Origin: Anaerolineales bacterium
GTDB lineage: Bacteria; Chloroflexota; Anaerolineae; Anaerolineales; UBA4823
Direction: 5' to 3'
Assembly (NCBI GenBank): GCA_022865865.1
Contig: JALHTN010000681.1
Location: forward strand, 1-8,416
Length of the DNA: 8,416 nucleotides
Below, one piece after another: positions 1 to 5,909 of the stretch. Under the pieces are notes generated by a model. That model had not been told where the DNA came from. It ran no database searches and saw only the letters and a program-made list of their open reading frames with translations. Every line of letters begins with the position of its first letter. The stretch's first letter is position 1. A program made the translations under genes and the position numbers.

Positions 1-10
1 CAAACCTACA

Positions 11-69
11 ATTAACCCCCTGAATAACACGTTCGGGGTATGACACTAATACCACCTGGCTGCTATGCT
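11..69 (+). promoter_or_regulatory. Repeated operator-promoter module, copy 1 (before the 2TM gene)
   Basis: This is the first of four 59-bp copies that align without gaps. A dyad with arms ACCCC (15-19) and GGGGT (35-39) lies directly upstream of a -35 element ATGACA (40-45). After exactly 18 bp comes the -10 TATGCT (64-69), preceded by TGC as in extended -10 promoters. A second short dyad, GGTAT (36-40) and ATACC (48-52), overlaps the -35 and spacer. The start codon of the 2TM gene is 43 nt past the -10. The repetition and element spacing are seen directly; binding by a regulator is inferred. Confidence 0.85.
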
Positions 70-112
70 TCGTGTGTAAGATTCATTCATCACTAGTAAA
101 AAGGAGATATCA

Positions 113-385
113 ATGAACAACGAAAATATCCAATATGAAAAAGCAAGGAAGAAAGTTGAGATGATTAAGTGGTTTTATATTGATATTGGTTTGTACGTAA
201 TGATAAACTTGGGCCTATTTCTGCTCAATATTCTCACTACTCCGGACGATCTCTGGTTCTATTGGGTTATGCTGGCTTGGGGAATTGGGCTTGCGGCGCA
301 CGCGGTAGTTGTCTATGGCTTTAGCAGTGTTTTGGGTGATGAGTGGGAGGAACGCAAAATCCGGGAGATCATGGATAAGAAATAA
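113..385 (+). CDS. Small 2TM-domain membrane protein
   Basis: This 90-residue protein matches what I know of the 2TM domain family (PF13239-like). It has a charged amphipathic N-terminus (YEKARKKVE, residues 8-16), a first membrane helix at about 20-41, a short turn with LTTPDDLWFYW, and a second helix at about 47-69. It ends in the charged tail DEWEERKIREIMDKK (76-90). In other bacteria the domain occurs alone or fused to LytTR or histidine kinase proteins; its molecular role is unknown. The ATG is supported by AAGGAG at 101-106, 6 nt upstream. It is transcribed from module copy 1, apparently as a single gene, since only remnants follow. No convincing terminator was seen directly after it. 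Confidence 0.88.
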   Translation: MNNENIQYEKARKKVEMIKWFYIDIGLYVMINLGLFLLNILTTPDDLWFYWVMLAWGIGLAAHAVVVYGFSSVLGDEWEERKIREIMDKK

Positions 386-416
386 AACAATAGCTCCAGC
401 CTACCGCGCCAGATGA

Positions 417-578
417 GCGGCTTGCGAATACGGACCGAGCTTTGGCCATCGCCCTAATCCAGGTCGCATCACTACGGAATCCAGGATGGCAGGGGCTGGC
501 TTCGCCCCCTTGGGCGTGCATCCGATTATCATAGGGGCGGTTGCTGCGCTGGATCGTTTTGCAGCAAACCAGGCATGA
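417..578 (+). pseudogene. GC-rich open-frame remnant, unrecognised
   Basis: A + strand frame stays open for 54 codons from just after a TGA (414-416) to TGA TAA (576-581). It has no good start; the first ATG (486) would leave only 30 residues, and no ribosome binding site is visible. The predicted residues include a plausible hydrophobic stretch (VHPIIIGAVAAL). The region is clearly richer in G and C than the AT-rich flanks. The opposite strand is also open here, so the coding strand is not certain. I do not recognise a family. It may be a relic of a gene or mobile element, or not coding at all. Confidence 0.25.
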
Positions 579-581
579 TAA

Positions 582-788
582 TACAAACACACTGGTAACC
601 AGACGGCCTCATTGCTGGATCATCAAAACCCGGATCTGTACCAGTTCCTGGAAGCGACACTCGAAGCGCGCCAGGCGCTGATGGAGTGCCACCAGGCACT
701 CCGTCTTTATAACGGCTTTCCTGAAGGCGAGCCGCTCGTCGAAGCTGCACAGGCGTTTCATCTGCAGCACATTCCCCGCATCCGCTGA
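582..788 (+). pseudogene. C-terminal gene fragment, unrecognised
   Basis: An open frame runs from just after the double stop at 576-581 to TGA at 786-788, in the same frame as the remnant before it. From about codon 612 the residues look like a real soluble, mostly helical protein end (DLYQFLEATLEARQALMEC, then EGEPLVEAAQAFHLQH). No ATG occurs before 681; a TTG at 612 is the only other candidate and has no ribosome binding site. The minus-strand reading of the same DNA is rich in Arg, Pro and Gly and looks like a shadow. I infer a decayed or truncated gene, perhaps left by a past insertion. The family is not recognised. Confidence 0.38.
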
Positions 789-854
789 GTGATCTTCAAA
801 ATCCCCAAATGAAAGCTTTTTCCTGTTATGATTATTCTCATCAAATGAGTTTTT

Positions 855-893
855 TTGATCTATAATTCACTTCGGATTGGTCTATCCCCGAAG
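855..893 (+). promoter_or_regulatory. Possible promoter (TATAAT) with adjacent inverted repeat
   Basis: A perfect -10-like TATAAT lies at 861-866, without a good -35 at 17 bp. Directly after it is an inverted repeat CTTCGG (870-875) and CCGAAG (888-893) with a 12-bp spacer. Read on the minus strand, the right arm gives TTCGGGG, the same core as in the four operator modules, followed by a loosely similar stretch. This could be a diverged operator near the regulator gene, or chance in AT-rich DNA. The rest of the intergenic stretch 789-984 shows nothing else I can support. Confidence 0.25.
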
Positions 894-984
894 CTCATTC
901 TACATAATGTAACCCTTCTTGGAAGACTTTCCCTATTACATAGAAGACCGTAGTTTGTTTGTGAGAATCGGTCCTAAGCTGCCA

Positions 985-993
985 TGCTATAAT
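985..993 (+). promoter_or_regulatory. Extended -10 promoter candidate for the MalT-like regulator
   Basis: TGCTATAAT is a perfect extended -10 (TGn plus TATAAT at 988-993), lacking a clear -35 as is usual for this class. It resembles the TGCTATATT of operator modules 2 and 3. Transcription would start near 1000 and give a leader of about 147 nt before the GTG at 1148. It is the best promoter candidate upstream of the regulator. The leader contains a small hairpin (CATTG 1026-1030, CAATG 1037-1041) and then a strong terminator at 1090-1117. Confidence 0.45.
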
Positions 994-1089
994 TAATGAG
1001 AGCTAAAAATAATTTCCATTTTTTCCATTGCGATTCCAATGCAGTCACGAGTGAGGATGGATTTTTACCCTGAGTAACGATCTGATTAT

Positions 1090-1117
1090 GAACCAACTCA
1101 GCGTTGGTTCTTTTTTT
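1090..1117 (+). terminator. Intrinsic terminator in the leader of the regulator gene
   Basis: A perfect 8-bp stem, GAACCAAC (1090-1097) and GTTGGTTC (1103-1110), with a 5-nt loop, is followed by seven T (1111-1117). This is a textbook Rho-independent terminator. No intact gene ends just upstream, and only 30 bp separate the T-tract from the regulator's GTG start. That is too little for a full promoter plus ribosome binding site. It may therefore act as an attenuator in the regulator's leader or end a short RNA begun near 1000. Confidence 0.8.
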
Positions 1118-1147
1118 ATATAGTAACCACGAAAATCAAGGCCAAAA

Positions 1148-3895
1148 GTGGAACAACTTCTCACCACCAAACTCTATATCCCCTCCACACGGCCGGAACT
1201 CGTCACGCGCCCGCGTCTGATCGAGCGGTTGAACGAGGGCCTGCACCGCAAACTAACCCTCATCTCTGCTCCCGCTGGTTTTGGCAAGACCACGCTGGTC
1301 AGCGATTGGGTGGGCAATTTGCGATTGGCTGCCACAAACGAAAGCCAAACCACATATAGAATCGCATGGCTTTCGTTGGATGAAGACGACAACGATCCGG
1401 CGCGTTTCCTGACTTACTTTATCACCGCATTACAGATGATGGGCAGCAGTATCGGTCAAAAGGCTCAGACAGTGTTCCAATCACAACAAGAGCTAATGAT
1501 TGACCCAATCCTGATGACCTTAGTCAATGATTTGACTCAACTTTCAGAGCCTCCTTCAGAACATTCAAATAAAGATTTTGTGCTCATACTTGATGATTAT
1601 CACGTAATTGAAGAGCCCTGTATTCACAATGCGATTGAATTTCTCCTTGATCACCTGCCTCCCCGATTTCACCTAGTAATCTTGACGCGGATAGACCCTC
1701 CTCTGCCCATCCCCAGATTACGGGTCAGGAACCAAATGGTAGAGATTCGCGGCAGCAACCTACACTTTTCAGAAAAAGAGGTAGAAATATTTCTCAACGA
1801 AAATATGAAGCTTGGTCTTGCAACAGAAGAAATTGCTATGCTTGAAACTCGAACAGAGGGATGGATTGCCGGGCTCCAATTAGCCGCTATATCGCTGCAA
1901 GGTCAGATAAATCGCCAGGAGTTTATCCAGGATTTCTCTGGCGATAATCGCTTTGTGATAGATTACTTACTTGACGAAGTCCTGCTGAAGCAGCCAGAAG
2001 ATGTTCGCCGCTTTCTGCTTCAAACCGTTGTTCTTCAGCGTATGTGTGGTGAGCTTTGTGATGCCGTCGTTAATTTGTCAGATGAAGGATTCTCATTGGA
2101 TAGCCAGGGTTTCCTGGAATATCTCGATCGAGCAAACTTATTCATCGTACCCTTGGATGACCAGCGGAAATGGTACCGCTACCATCACCTATTTTCTGAA
2201 GTACTTTTTCGTCGTCTGAAACAAACCGAGTTAGCCCAGATACCTGAACTTCATCTCAGGGCTAGCAAATGGTTTGAAGACGAAGGAGATCACGATCAAG
2301 CACTCCACCATGCACTGGCTGCTGGAGACCTGGAGAGAGCTGCTCAGCTTGTGGAACAGAATGCTTTACAATTGCTCGTACATAGTAATCTGACAAGGTT
2401 GAAGAAATGGTGTGAGGCACTCCCTAACGACTTGGTCCACTCTCGACCATGGCTTTGTATTTATCAGGGTTGGTTGCATCTTCTTATTGGAAAGCTAGAA
2501 GATGCGAACCGGTGCTTACAAGACGCCGAGCAGTTATTGAGTGCAACAACTGCACAAGAAAAAATTGAAGATCAGGAGGTTTATGGTCATATCTCGATCA
2601 TAAAATCGCATATTGCTTTAAAAAAAGGAGAGCTGCGAAAAGCCAATGAGCTTGCCGACCAAACGCTCGATTACATACGTAAACAAAGCCCAGTTCACGG
2701 CCATATTGCCGAGATAAAGGGGCTTGCAGCTTTTTGGGAGGGAGATTTAGAGGCAGCTGATCAAGCTCTCAGTGAGGCAGTTTCGATTGCTCAATATTGT
2801 GACCACAGGTTTATGGCCGTGGATGCTACTATTTGGCTAGGTTACATTAAAACTCTTCAAGGCCGCCTTCATCAAGCAATTAGATATTACCGGGAATCAA
2901 TTCAGCTTGCTGACTTGGGGAATAATCGCAAATTGCCGATTGCGGGCAGTGCATATATTGGCATGGCCATGATTGAACGAGAATGGAACAACTTGGATGT
3001 CGCGGAAAGCCTATTAATGAACGGCTATGATATGAGTAGCCTGTTTGGCAATCCTCAACCCTGGCATATTGCGATGGCTTATGTGAAAAACGCACAGGGG
3101 AACCGGATCGACGCTTTTGATGAAATCCAGATAGCAGAGCAATTGGAGATAGGTTCCGAAGCAGCTTTTAATTACCTCAACATTGATATTGGGCGAGTTC
3201 GCCTTTGGCTTTCTCCTGTGGGAGGAAATCTGGCGGAAGCTGTTCGCTGGGCTGACGATAGTGGATTAAAAGCAGCTGATATACCCTCATTTTCTCAACG
3301 GATCGCGTATACAATGTTGGCGCGTGTACTCCTAGCCCAAGACGAGATGTACAAAGCGTATGAACTACTGGTTCGATTACGAGATGATGCTGAAATTGGA
3401 GGTCGCAATGGAGATTTGATCGAGATTCTGGTCCTTCAGGCGTTGTCTTTACAAGCACAAGGGGATCCTGTCCAAGCTATCACCACACTGGAGCGAGCCA
3501 TCACCCTCGCCGAGCCTGAAGGCTTCATCCGCATTTTTGTGGATGAAGGTCCTCCGATGGCTCATTTACTTTACGAAGCTATCTCACGCGGGATTGCTCC
3601 AAATTATGTTCGTCGGTTGTTGGCAGCATTTCCCAGCCCCGATCAGGAGCAAACTCAAACATTGAAATCTCAAGTCCCCAAACCTGATTTGGTGGTGCCT
3701 CTGAGCGAGCGCGAAATTGAAGTGCTCCAGCTCATCGCCGAGGGGCTGACCAACCCGGAAATTGCTGCCAGGCTTTACCTCTCGCTGAACACGGTCAAGG
3801 TTCACAGCCGCAATATCTACGGCAAGCTTGGGGTTAATAACAGGATGCAAGCGGGTACTCGGGCAAGGGCGTTGGGGATATTGCCTTCCACCTAA
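1148..3895 (+). CDS. MalT-like ATP-binding LuxR-family transcriptional regulator
   Basis: This 915-residue protein has the length and plan of MalT (about 900 residues), a STAND-class signal-transduction ATPase. The N-terminal LLTTKLYIP and RPRLIERL lead to a Walker A (APAGFGKTT, 41-49, Lys47) and Walker B (VLILDDYH, 145-152). They are followed by the family motifs EGWIAGLQLA (237-246) and RYHHLF (344-349). From about 365 to 830 there are helical TPR-like repeats (for example DQALHHALAAGDLERAAQLV), the expected sensor region. A LuxR-type HTH (LSEREIEVLQLIAEG onward, 852-915) ends the protein. The start is GTG, with AAGG at 1138-1141 spaced 6 nt. In MalT, inducer and ATP drive multimerisation and activation; the inducer here is unknown. 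The four repeated operator modules around it make it the leading candidate for their regulator (inference). The name malT is not given because no maltose genes are present. Confidence 0.93.
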   Translation: MEQLLTTKLYIPSTRPELVTRPRLIERLNEGLHRKLTLISAPAGFGKTTLVSDWVGNLRLAATNESQTTYRIAWLSLDEDDNDPARFLTYFITALQMMGSSIGQKAQTVFQSQQELMIDPILMTLVNDLTQLSEPPSEHSNKDFVLILDDYHVIEEPCIHNAIEFLLDHLPPRFHLVILTRIDPPLPIPRLRVRNQMVEIRGSNLHFSEKEVEIFLNENMKLGLATEEIAMLETRTEGWIAGLQLAAISLQGQINRQEFIQDFSGDNRFVIDYLLDEVLLKQPEDVRRFLLQTVVLQRMCGELCDAVVNLSDEGFSLDSQGFLEYLDRANLFIVPLDDQRKWYRYHHLFSEVLFRRLKQTELAQIPELHLRASKWFEDEGDHDQALHHALAAGDLERAAQLVEQNALQLLVHSNLTRLKKWCEALPNDLVHSRPWLCIYQGWLHLLIGKLEDANRCLQDAEQLLSATTAQEKIEDQEVYGHISIIKSHIALKKGELRKANELADQTLDYIRKQSPVHGHIAEIKGLAAFWEGDLEAADQALSEAVSIAQYCDHRFMAVDATIWLGYIKTLQGRLHQAIRYYRESIQLADLGNNRKLPIAGSAYIGMAMIEREWNNLDVAESLLMNGYDMSSLFGNPQPWHIAMAYVKNAQGNRIDAFDEIQIAEQLEIGSEAAFNYLNIDIGRVRLWLSPVGGNLAEAVRWADDSGLKAADIPSFSQRIAYTMLARVLLAQDEMYKAYELLVRLRDDAEIGGRNGDLIEILVLQALSLQAQGDPVQAITTLERAITLAEPEGFIRIFVDEGPPMAHLLYEAISRGIAPNYVRRLLAAFPSPDQEQTQTLKSQVPKPDLVVPLSEREIEVLQLIAEGLTNPEIAARLYLSLNTVKVHSRNIYGKLGVNNRMQAGTRARALGILPST

Positions 3896-3947
3896 TCGCC
3901 TGGGTGCCTGAAATCGGCACTGGCATAGCAATCAATCAAAAAACCTG

Positions 3948-3976
3948 ACGGGCTTGAAGATAACGGCCCGTTTTTT
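3948..3976 (+). terminator. Intrinsic terminator after the MalT-like regulator
   Basis: The stem ACGGGC (3948-3953) and GCCCGT (3966-3971), with a 12-nt loop, ends in a run of six T (3971-3976). An A-run at 3938-3943 would give a weaker reverse-strand T-tract, so it may work in both directions. It lies 53 bp after the regulator's stop codon and separates it from the next operator module, so the regulator appears to be its own transcription unit. Confidence 0.8.
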
Positions 3977-3997
3977 GTTTCCCCTTCCAGGCCTGTA

Positions 3998-4056
3998 ATT
4001 AACCCCCCAAATACCACGTTCGGGGTATGACACTAATACCATCTGGCTGCTATATT
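3998..4056 (+). promoter_or_regulatory. Repeated operator-promoter module, copy 2 (before the DUF4386 gene)
   Basis: The layout matches copy 1. Dyad arms are ACCCC (4002-4006) and GGGGT (4022-4026), the -35 is ATGACA (4027-4032), the spacer is 18 bp, and an extended -10 TGCTATATT covers 4048-4056. GGTAT (4023-4027) and ATACC (4035-4039) form the second dyad. The start codon at 4105 is 48 nt past the -10. An ATG at 4027 lies inside the -35 and cannot be the translation start if this promoter is used. Confidence 0.88.
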
Positions 4057-4104
4057 GTAAGCGTAAGATTTCACCAATCTCGGAATAGTCAAAAGGAGAA
4101 AAAG

Positions 4105-4791
4105 ATGAACACACACAGAAAGACCGCAATAATTGTGGGAGTATTATTTATCATTGGGACGGTTGCTGGCGCTTTGAGTGCTGCTATTTCAGGATCTACT
4201 CTAAATGCTCCCGATTATCTTATTATATTTTCCGCAAATGAAAACCAAGTGATAATAGGAGCGCTCCTTGTGCTAATTATGGGTTTTGCACTAGCTATGG
4301 TTCCAGTTGTGTTATTTCCCATCTTAAAAAAACAGAATGAAGCCTTAGCTCTTGGGTCTGTTGTTTTCAGAGGGGCGCTTGAGGCAGTTACCTATATTGC
4401 CATTGTGATCATCTCGCTATCACTATTAAAATTAAGTCAGGAATATATACATGCAGGGGCTCCGGATGATTCCTATTTTCAAACTTTGGGCACTTTATTG
4501 CAAGGAACAAGTCATTGGATTGAGCAGATTTTGGACGTCGTTTTTAGCCTGGGTGCTCTGATGATCTATTATTTATTCTATCAATCAAAACTCATTCCTC
4601 GCTGGTTATCAGGTTGGGGTCTAATTGGCGCTGTATTGTATTTAGCTGTACCAATGTTGGGTGTATTAGGCTTTGAGTTGGAGGTCTTAATGTTTCCACT
4701 AGCCTTGCAAGAAATGGTATTTGCGGTATGGTTGATCGTTAAGGGATTCAATCCATCTGCAATCGATTCCTTGTCTTCCAAAACAATTTAA
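4105..4791 (+). CDS. DUF4386 family integral membrane protein
   Basis: This 228-residue, six-helix membrane protein is recognised as DUF4386. The family's usual features appear in order: RKTAIIVGVLFIIGTVAG (5-22), NQVIIGALL (47-55), a conserved FPILKK (71-76), PRWLSGWGLIGA (165-176) and a C-terminal LQEMVFAVWLIVKGF (201-215). Membrane segments fall at about 7-29, 48-72, 84-109, 139-160, 168-190 and 195-213. Its biochemical function is not known. The ATG at 4105 is chosen over an in-frame ATG at 4027 because AGGAG (4094-4098) sits 6 nt upstream, the family starts here, and the earlier ATG is part of the promoter. It is a single gene between module copy 2 and a strong hairpin at 4855-4881. Confidence 0.9.
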   Translation: MNTHRKTAIIVGVLFIIGTVAGALSAAISGSTLNAPDYLIIFSANENQVIIGALLVLIMGFALAMVPVVLFPILKKQNEALALGSVVFRGALEAVTYIAIVIISLSLLKLSQEYIHAGAPDDSYFQTLGTLLQGTSHWIEQILDVVFSLGALMIYYLFYQSKLIPRWLSGWGLIGAVLYLAVPMLGVLGFELEVLMFPLALQEMVFAVWLIVKGFNPSAIDSLSSKTI

Positions 4792-4854
4792 CCTGGATAA
4801 GTTGTGAAAAAATAAGGTGCATTTCCATCCACCTAATTGAAATTAACCTTGTCG

Positions 4855-4881
4855 AAGGGGAGAGTTTGTTACTCTCCCCTT
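4855..4881 (+). terminator. Strong hairpin, probable terminator after the DUF4386 gene
   Basis: A perfect 11-bp stem, AAGGGGAGAGT (4855-4865) and ACTCTCCCCTT (4871-4881), with a 5-nt loop, lies 63 bp after the stop codon. The T-run after it is poor (TTAAAATTTG), so it could instead be an RNA-stabilising end or work with Rho. Its position between the DUF4386 gene and the next promoter module supports a transcript-end role. Confidence 0.65.
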
Positions 4882-4910
4882 AAAATTTGTAGGAATGAAA
4901 AAAGTAGCAA

Positions 4911-4969
4911 ATTACCCTCCTGAATAACACTTTCGGGGTATGACACTAATACTGCCTGATTGCTATATT
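4911..4969 (+). promoter_or_regulatory. Repeated operator-promoter module, copy 3 (before the DUF998 gene)
   Basis: This copy has GGGGT at 4931-4939 within TTTCGGGGT, the -35 ATGACA (4940-4945), an 18-bp spacer and the extended -10 TGCTATATT (4961-4969). The left dyad arm is the most changed of the four (ACCCT instead of ACCCC at 4914-4918, with one shifted C), and the second dyad has ATACT for ATACC. The start codon at 5019 is 49 nt past the -10. Confidence 0.85.
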
Positions 4970-5018
4970 GCTACCGAGAGATCTCATCAATTTCCGAAAT
5001 AGTCAAGGAGAAAAAACG

Positions 5019-5759
5019 ATGACTAACAAACAACAAATTGCGCAGGTAAAAGGAGAAGAATTTACGAACGCGCGAGCACGTAATACGATACAAAACGATT
5101 CTTTGACTAGATTCCTAGCTATCTGCGGCATAGTTGGACCCATCCAATTCATCGTGGTGGTACTTGTCTTCGGTCTGGTCCGACCTGGTTACGACCCGAT
5201 TAGACAGTACATGAGCGAGCTGGGTGCGGTCGGCGCTCCCAATGCCATAGCATTCAATATACCAGAGTTCCTGTTGGGTCTCATGTTGATCGCCTTCGCC
5301 TTCGGGCTCCACCGCGGAATAAGCGCAGGGCAAGGCTCAAAGTTAGCACCTATATTGATAGCTGTGAGTGGCGTTGGGTGGATAGGAGGGTCAATCTTTC
5401 GTTGCGATGTCGGTTGTGTGAATGAATCGGTTACTGGTACGCTGCATGGTCTCATTGGCATGTTCGGTCCGTTACCCCTGCTGATTGCTCCACTAGCGAT
5501 CCTGCCTCGGTTGAAGAAGGATAACCGGTGGCAGAGCTATCGACCTTTCTCACTAATTATGGGGGCTTTGGGATTTCTATTTTTTTGTGTGATGTTTTCA
5601 GCAGAAGTATCTCCAGCTCTCGAGCCTTACCGGGGATTGCTACAAAGGTTGACATTTTTTACACCGCTCCTATGGACGGAGGTCATGGCGATTCGGCTAC
5701 TACGTTTATGCGAACCATTCAAGAAACAGAAGGTAACAGATTTGCCATTAACCCCTTGA
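5019..5759 (+). CDS. DUF998 family integral membrane protein
   Basis: This 246-residue protein has a polar N-terminal tail (1-30) and six predicted membrane helices (about 32-54, 80-98, 107-126, 141-163, 176-196, 208-228). It matches DUF998: the loop motif RPGYDPIRQYMSELGA (55-70), FRCDVGC (127-133) and LHGLIGMFGPL (142-152). The function of this family is unknown. ATG 5019 is preferred over an in-frame ATG at 4968, which lies inside the -10. AAGGAG (5005-5010) is 8 nt before 5019, and the leader matches that of the DUF4386 gene. Its last codons and TGA stop lie inside operator copy 4, so the two features share 13 bp. Confidence 0.9.
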   Translation: MTNKQQIAQVKGEEFTNARARNTIQNDSLTRFLAICGIVGPIQFIVVVLVFGLVRPGYDPIRQYMSELGAVGAPNAIAFNIPEFLLGLMLIAFAFGLHRGISAGQGSKLAPILIAVSGVGWIGGSIFRCDVGCVNESVTGTLHGLIGMFGPLPLLIAPLAILPRLKKDNRWQSYRPFSLIMGALGFLFFCVMFSAEVSPALEPYRGLLQRLTFFTPLLWTEVMAIRLLRLCEPFKKQKVTDLPLTP

Positions 5760-5805
5760 ATAACACGTTCGGGGTATGAAACCAATACCATCTTGCGGCT
5801 ATTCT
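5747..5805 (+). promoter_or_regulatory. Repeated operator-promoter module, copy 4 (before the serine hydrolase gene)
   Basis: Dyad arms ACCCC (5751-5755) and GGGGT (5771-5775) precede the -35 ATGAAA (5776-5781), an 18-bp spacer and the -10 TATTCT (5800-5805). The base triplet before the -10 is GGC rather than TGC. GGTAT (5772-5776) and ATACC (5784-5788) form the second dyad. The first 13 bp overlap the 3' end of the DUF998 gene, and the module's own TGA is that gene's stop. The leader to the start at 5910 is longer (104 nt) than in the other three. Confidence 0.83.
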
Positions 5806-5909
5806 ACAGGTGTGAGAGGCAATCAGTGATTCAGGAAACAAGTTGGTGCATCCGGTTATCAAATCAAGATGCTTTAACTAGCAACTGGTTCAAATGAGCG
5901 GAGAAAACG

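Noticed and set aside
369..750. Overlapping minus-strand open frames in the GC-rich island
   Set aside because: Their residue make-up is unlike a real protein (rich in Arg, Pro, Gly and Ser), starts lack ribosome binding sites, and the + strand reading of 612-788 looks more natural.
3584..3931. 115-residue open frame on the minus strand over the HTH region
   Set aside because: It is antisense to the conserved LuxR HTH codons, with no recognisable domain.
4027..4104. Longer N-terminus for the DUF4386 gene from ATG 4027
   Set aside because: This ATG is the start of the -35 element ATGACA of module copy 2. The added 26 residues do not resemble the family, and the strong ribosome binding site is before 4105.
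4815..4834. Small inverted repeat AGGTG / CACCT after the DUF4386 gene
   Set aside because: Only 5 bp long with a 10-nt loop and no T-run; the 11-bp hairpin 21 bp downstream is the better transcript end.
4968..5018. Longer N-terminus for the DUF998 gene from ATG 4968
   Set aside because: The codon overlaps the -10 of module copy 3, so it would not be in the transcript. AAGGAG precedes ATG 5019.
11..5805. Reading the four repeats as a CRISPR array or mobile element ends
   Set aside because: Spacing is 850 bp to about 4 kb, all copies have one orientation, each sits at a fixed place before a start codon, and no transposase or target duplications were seen.
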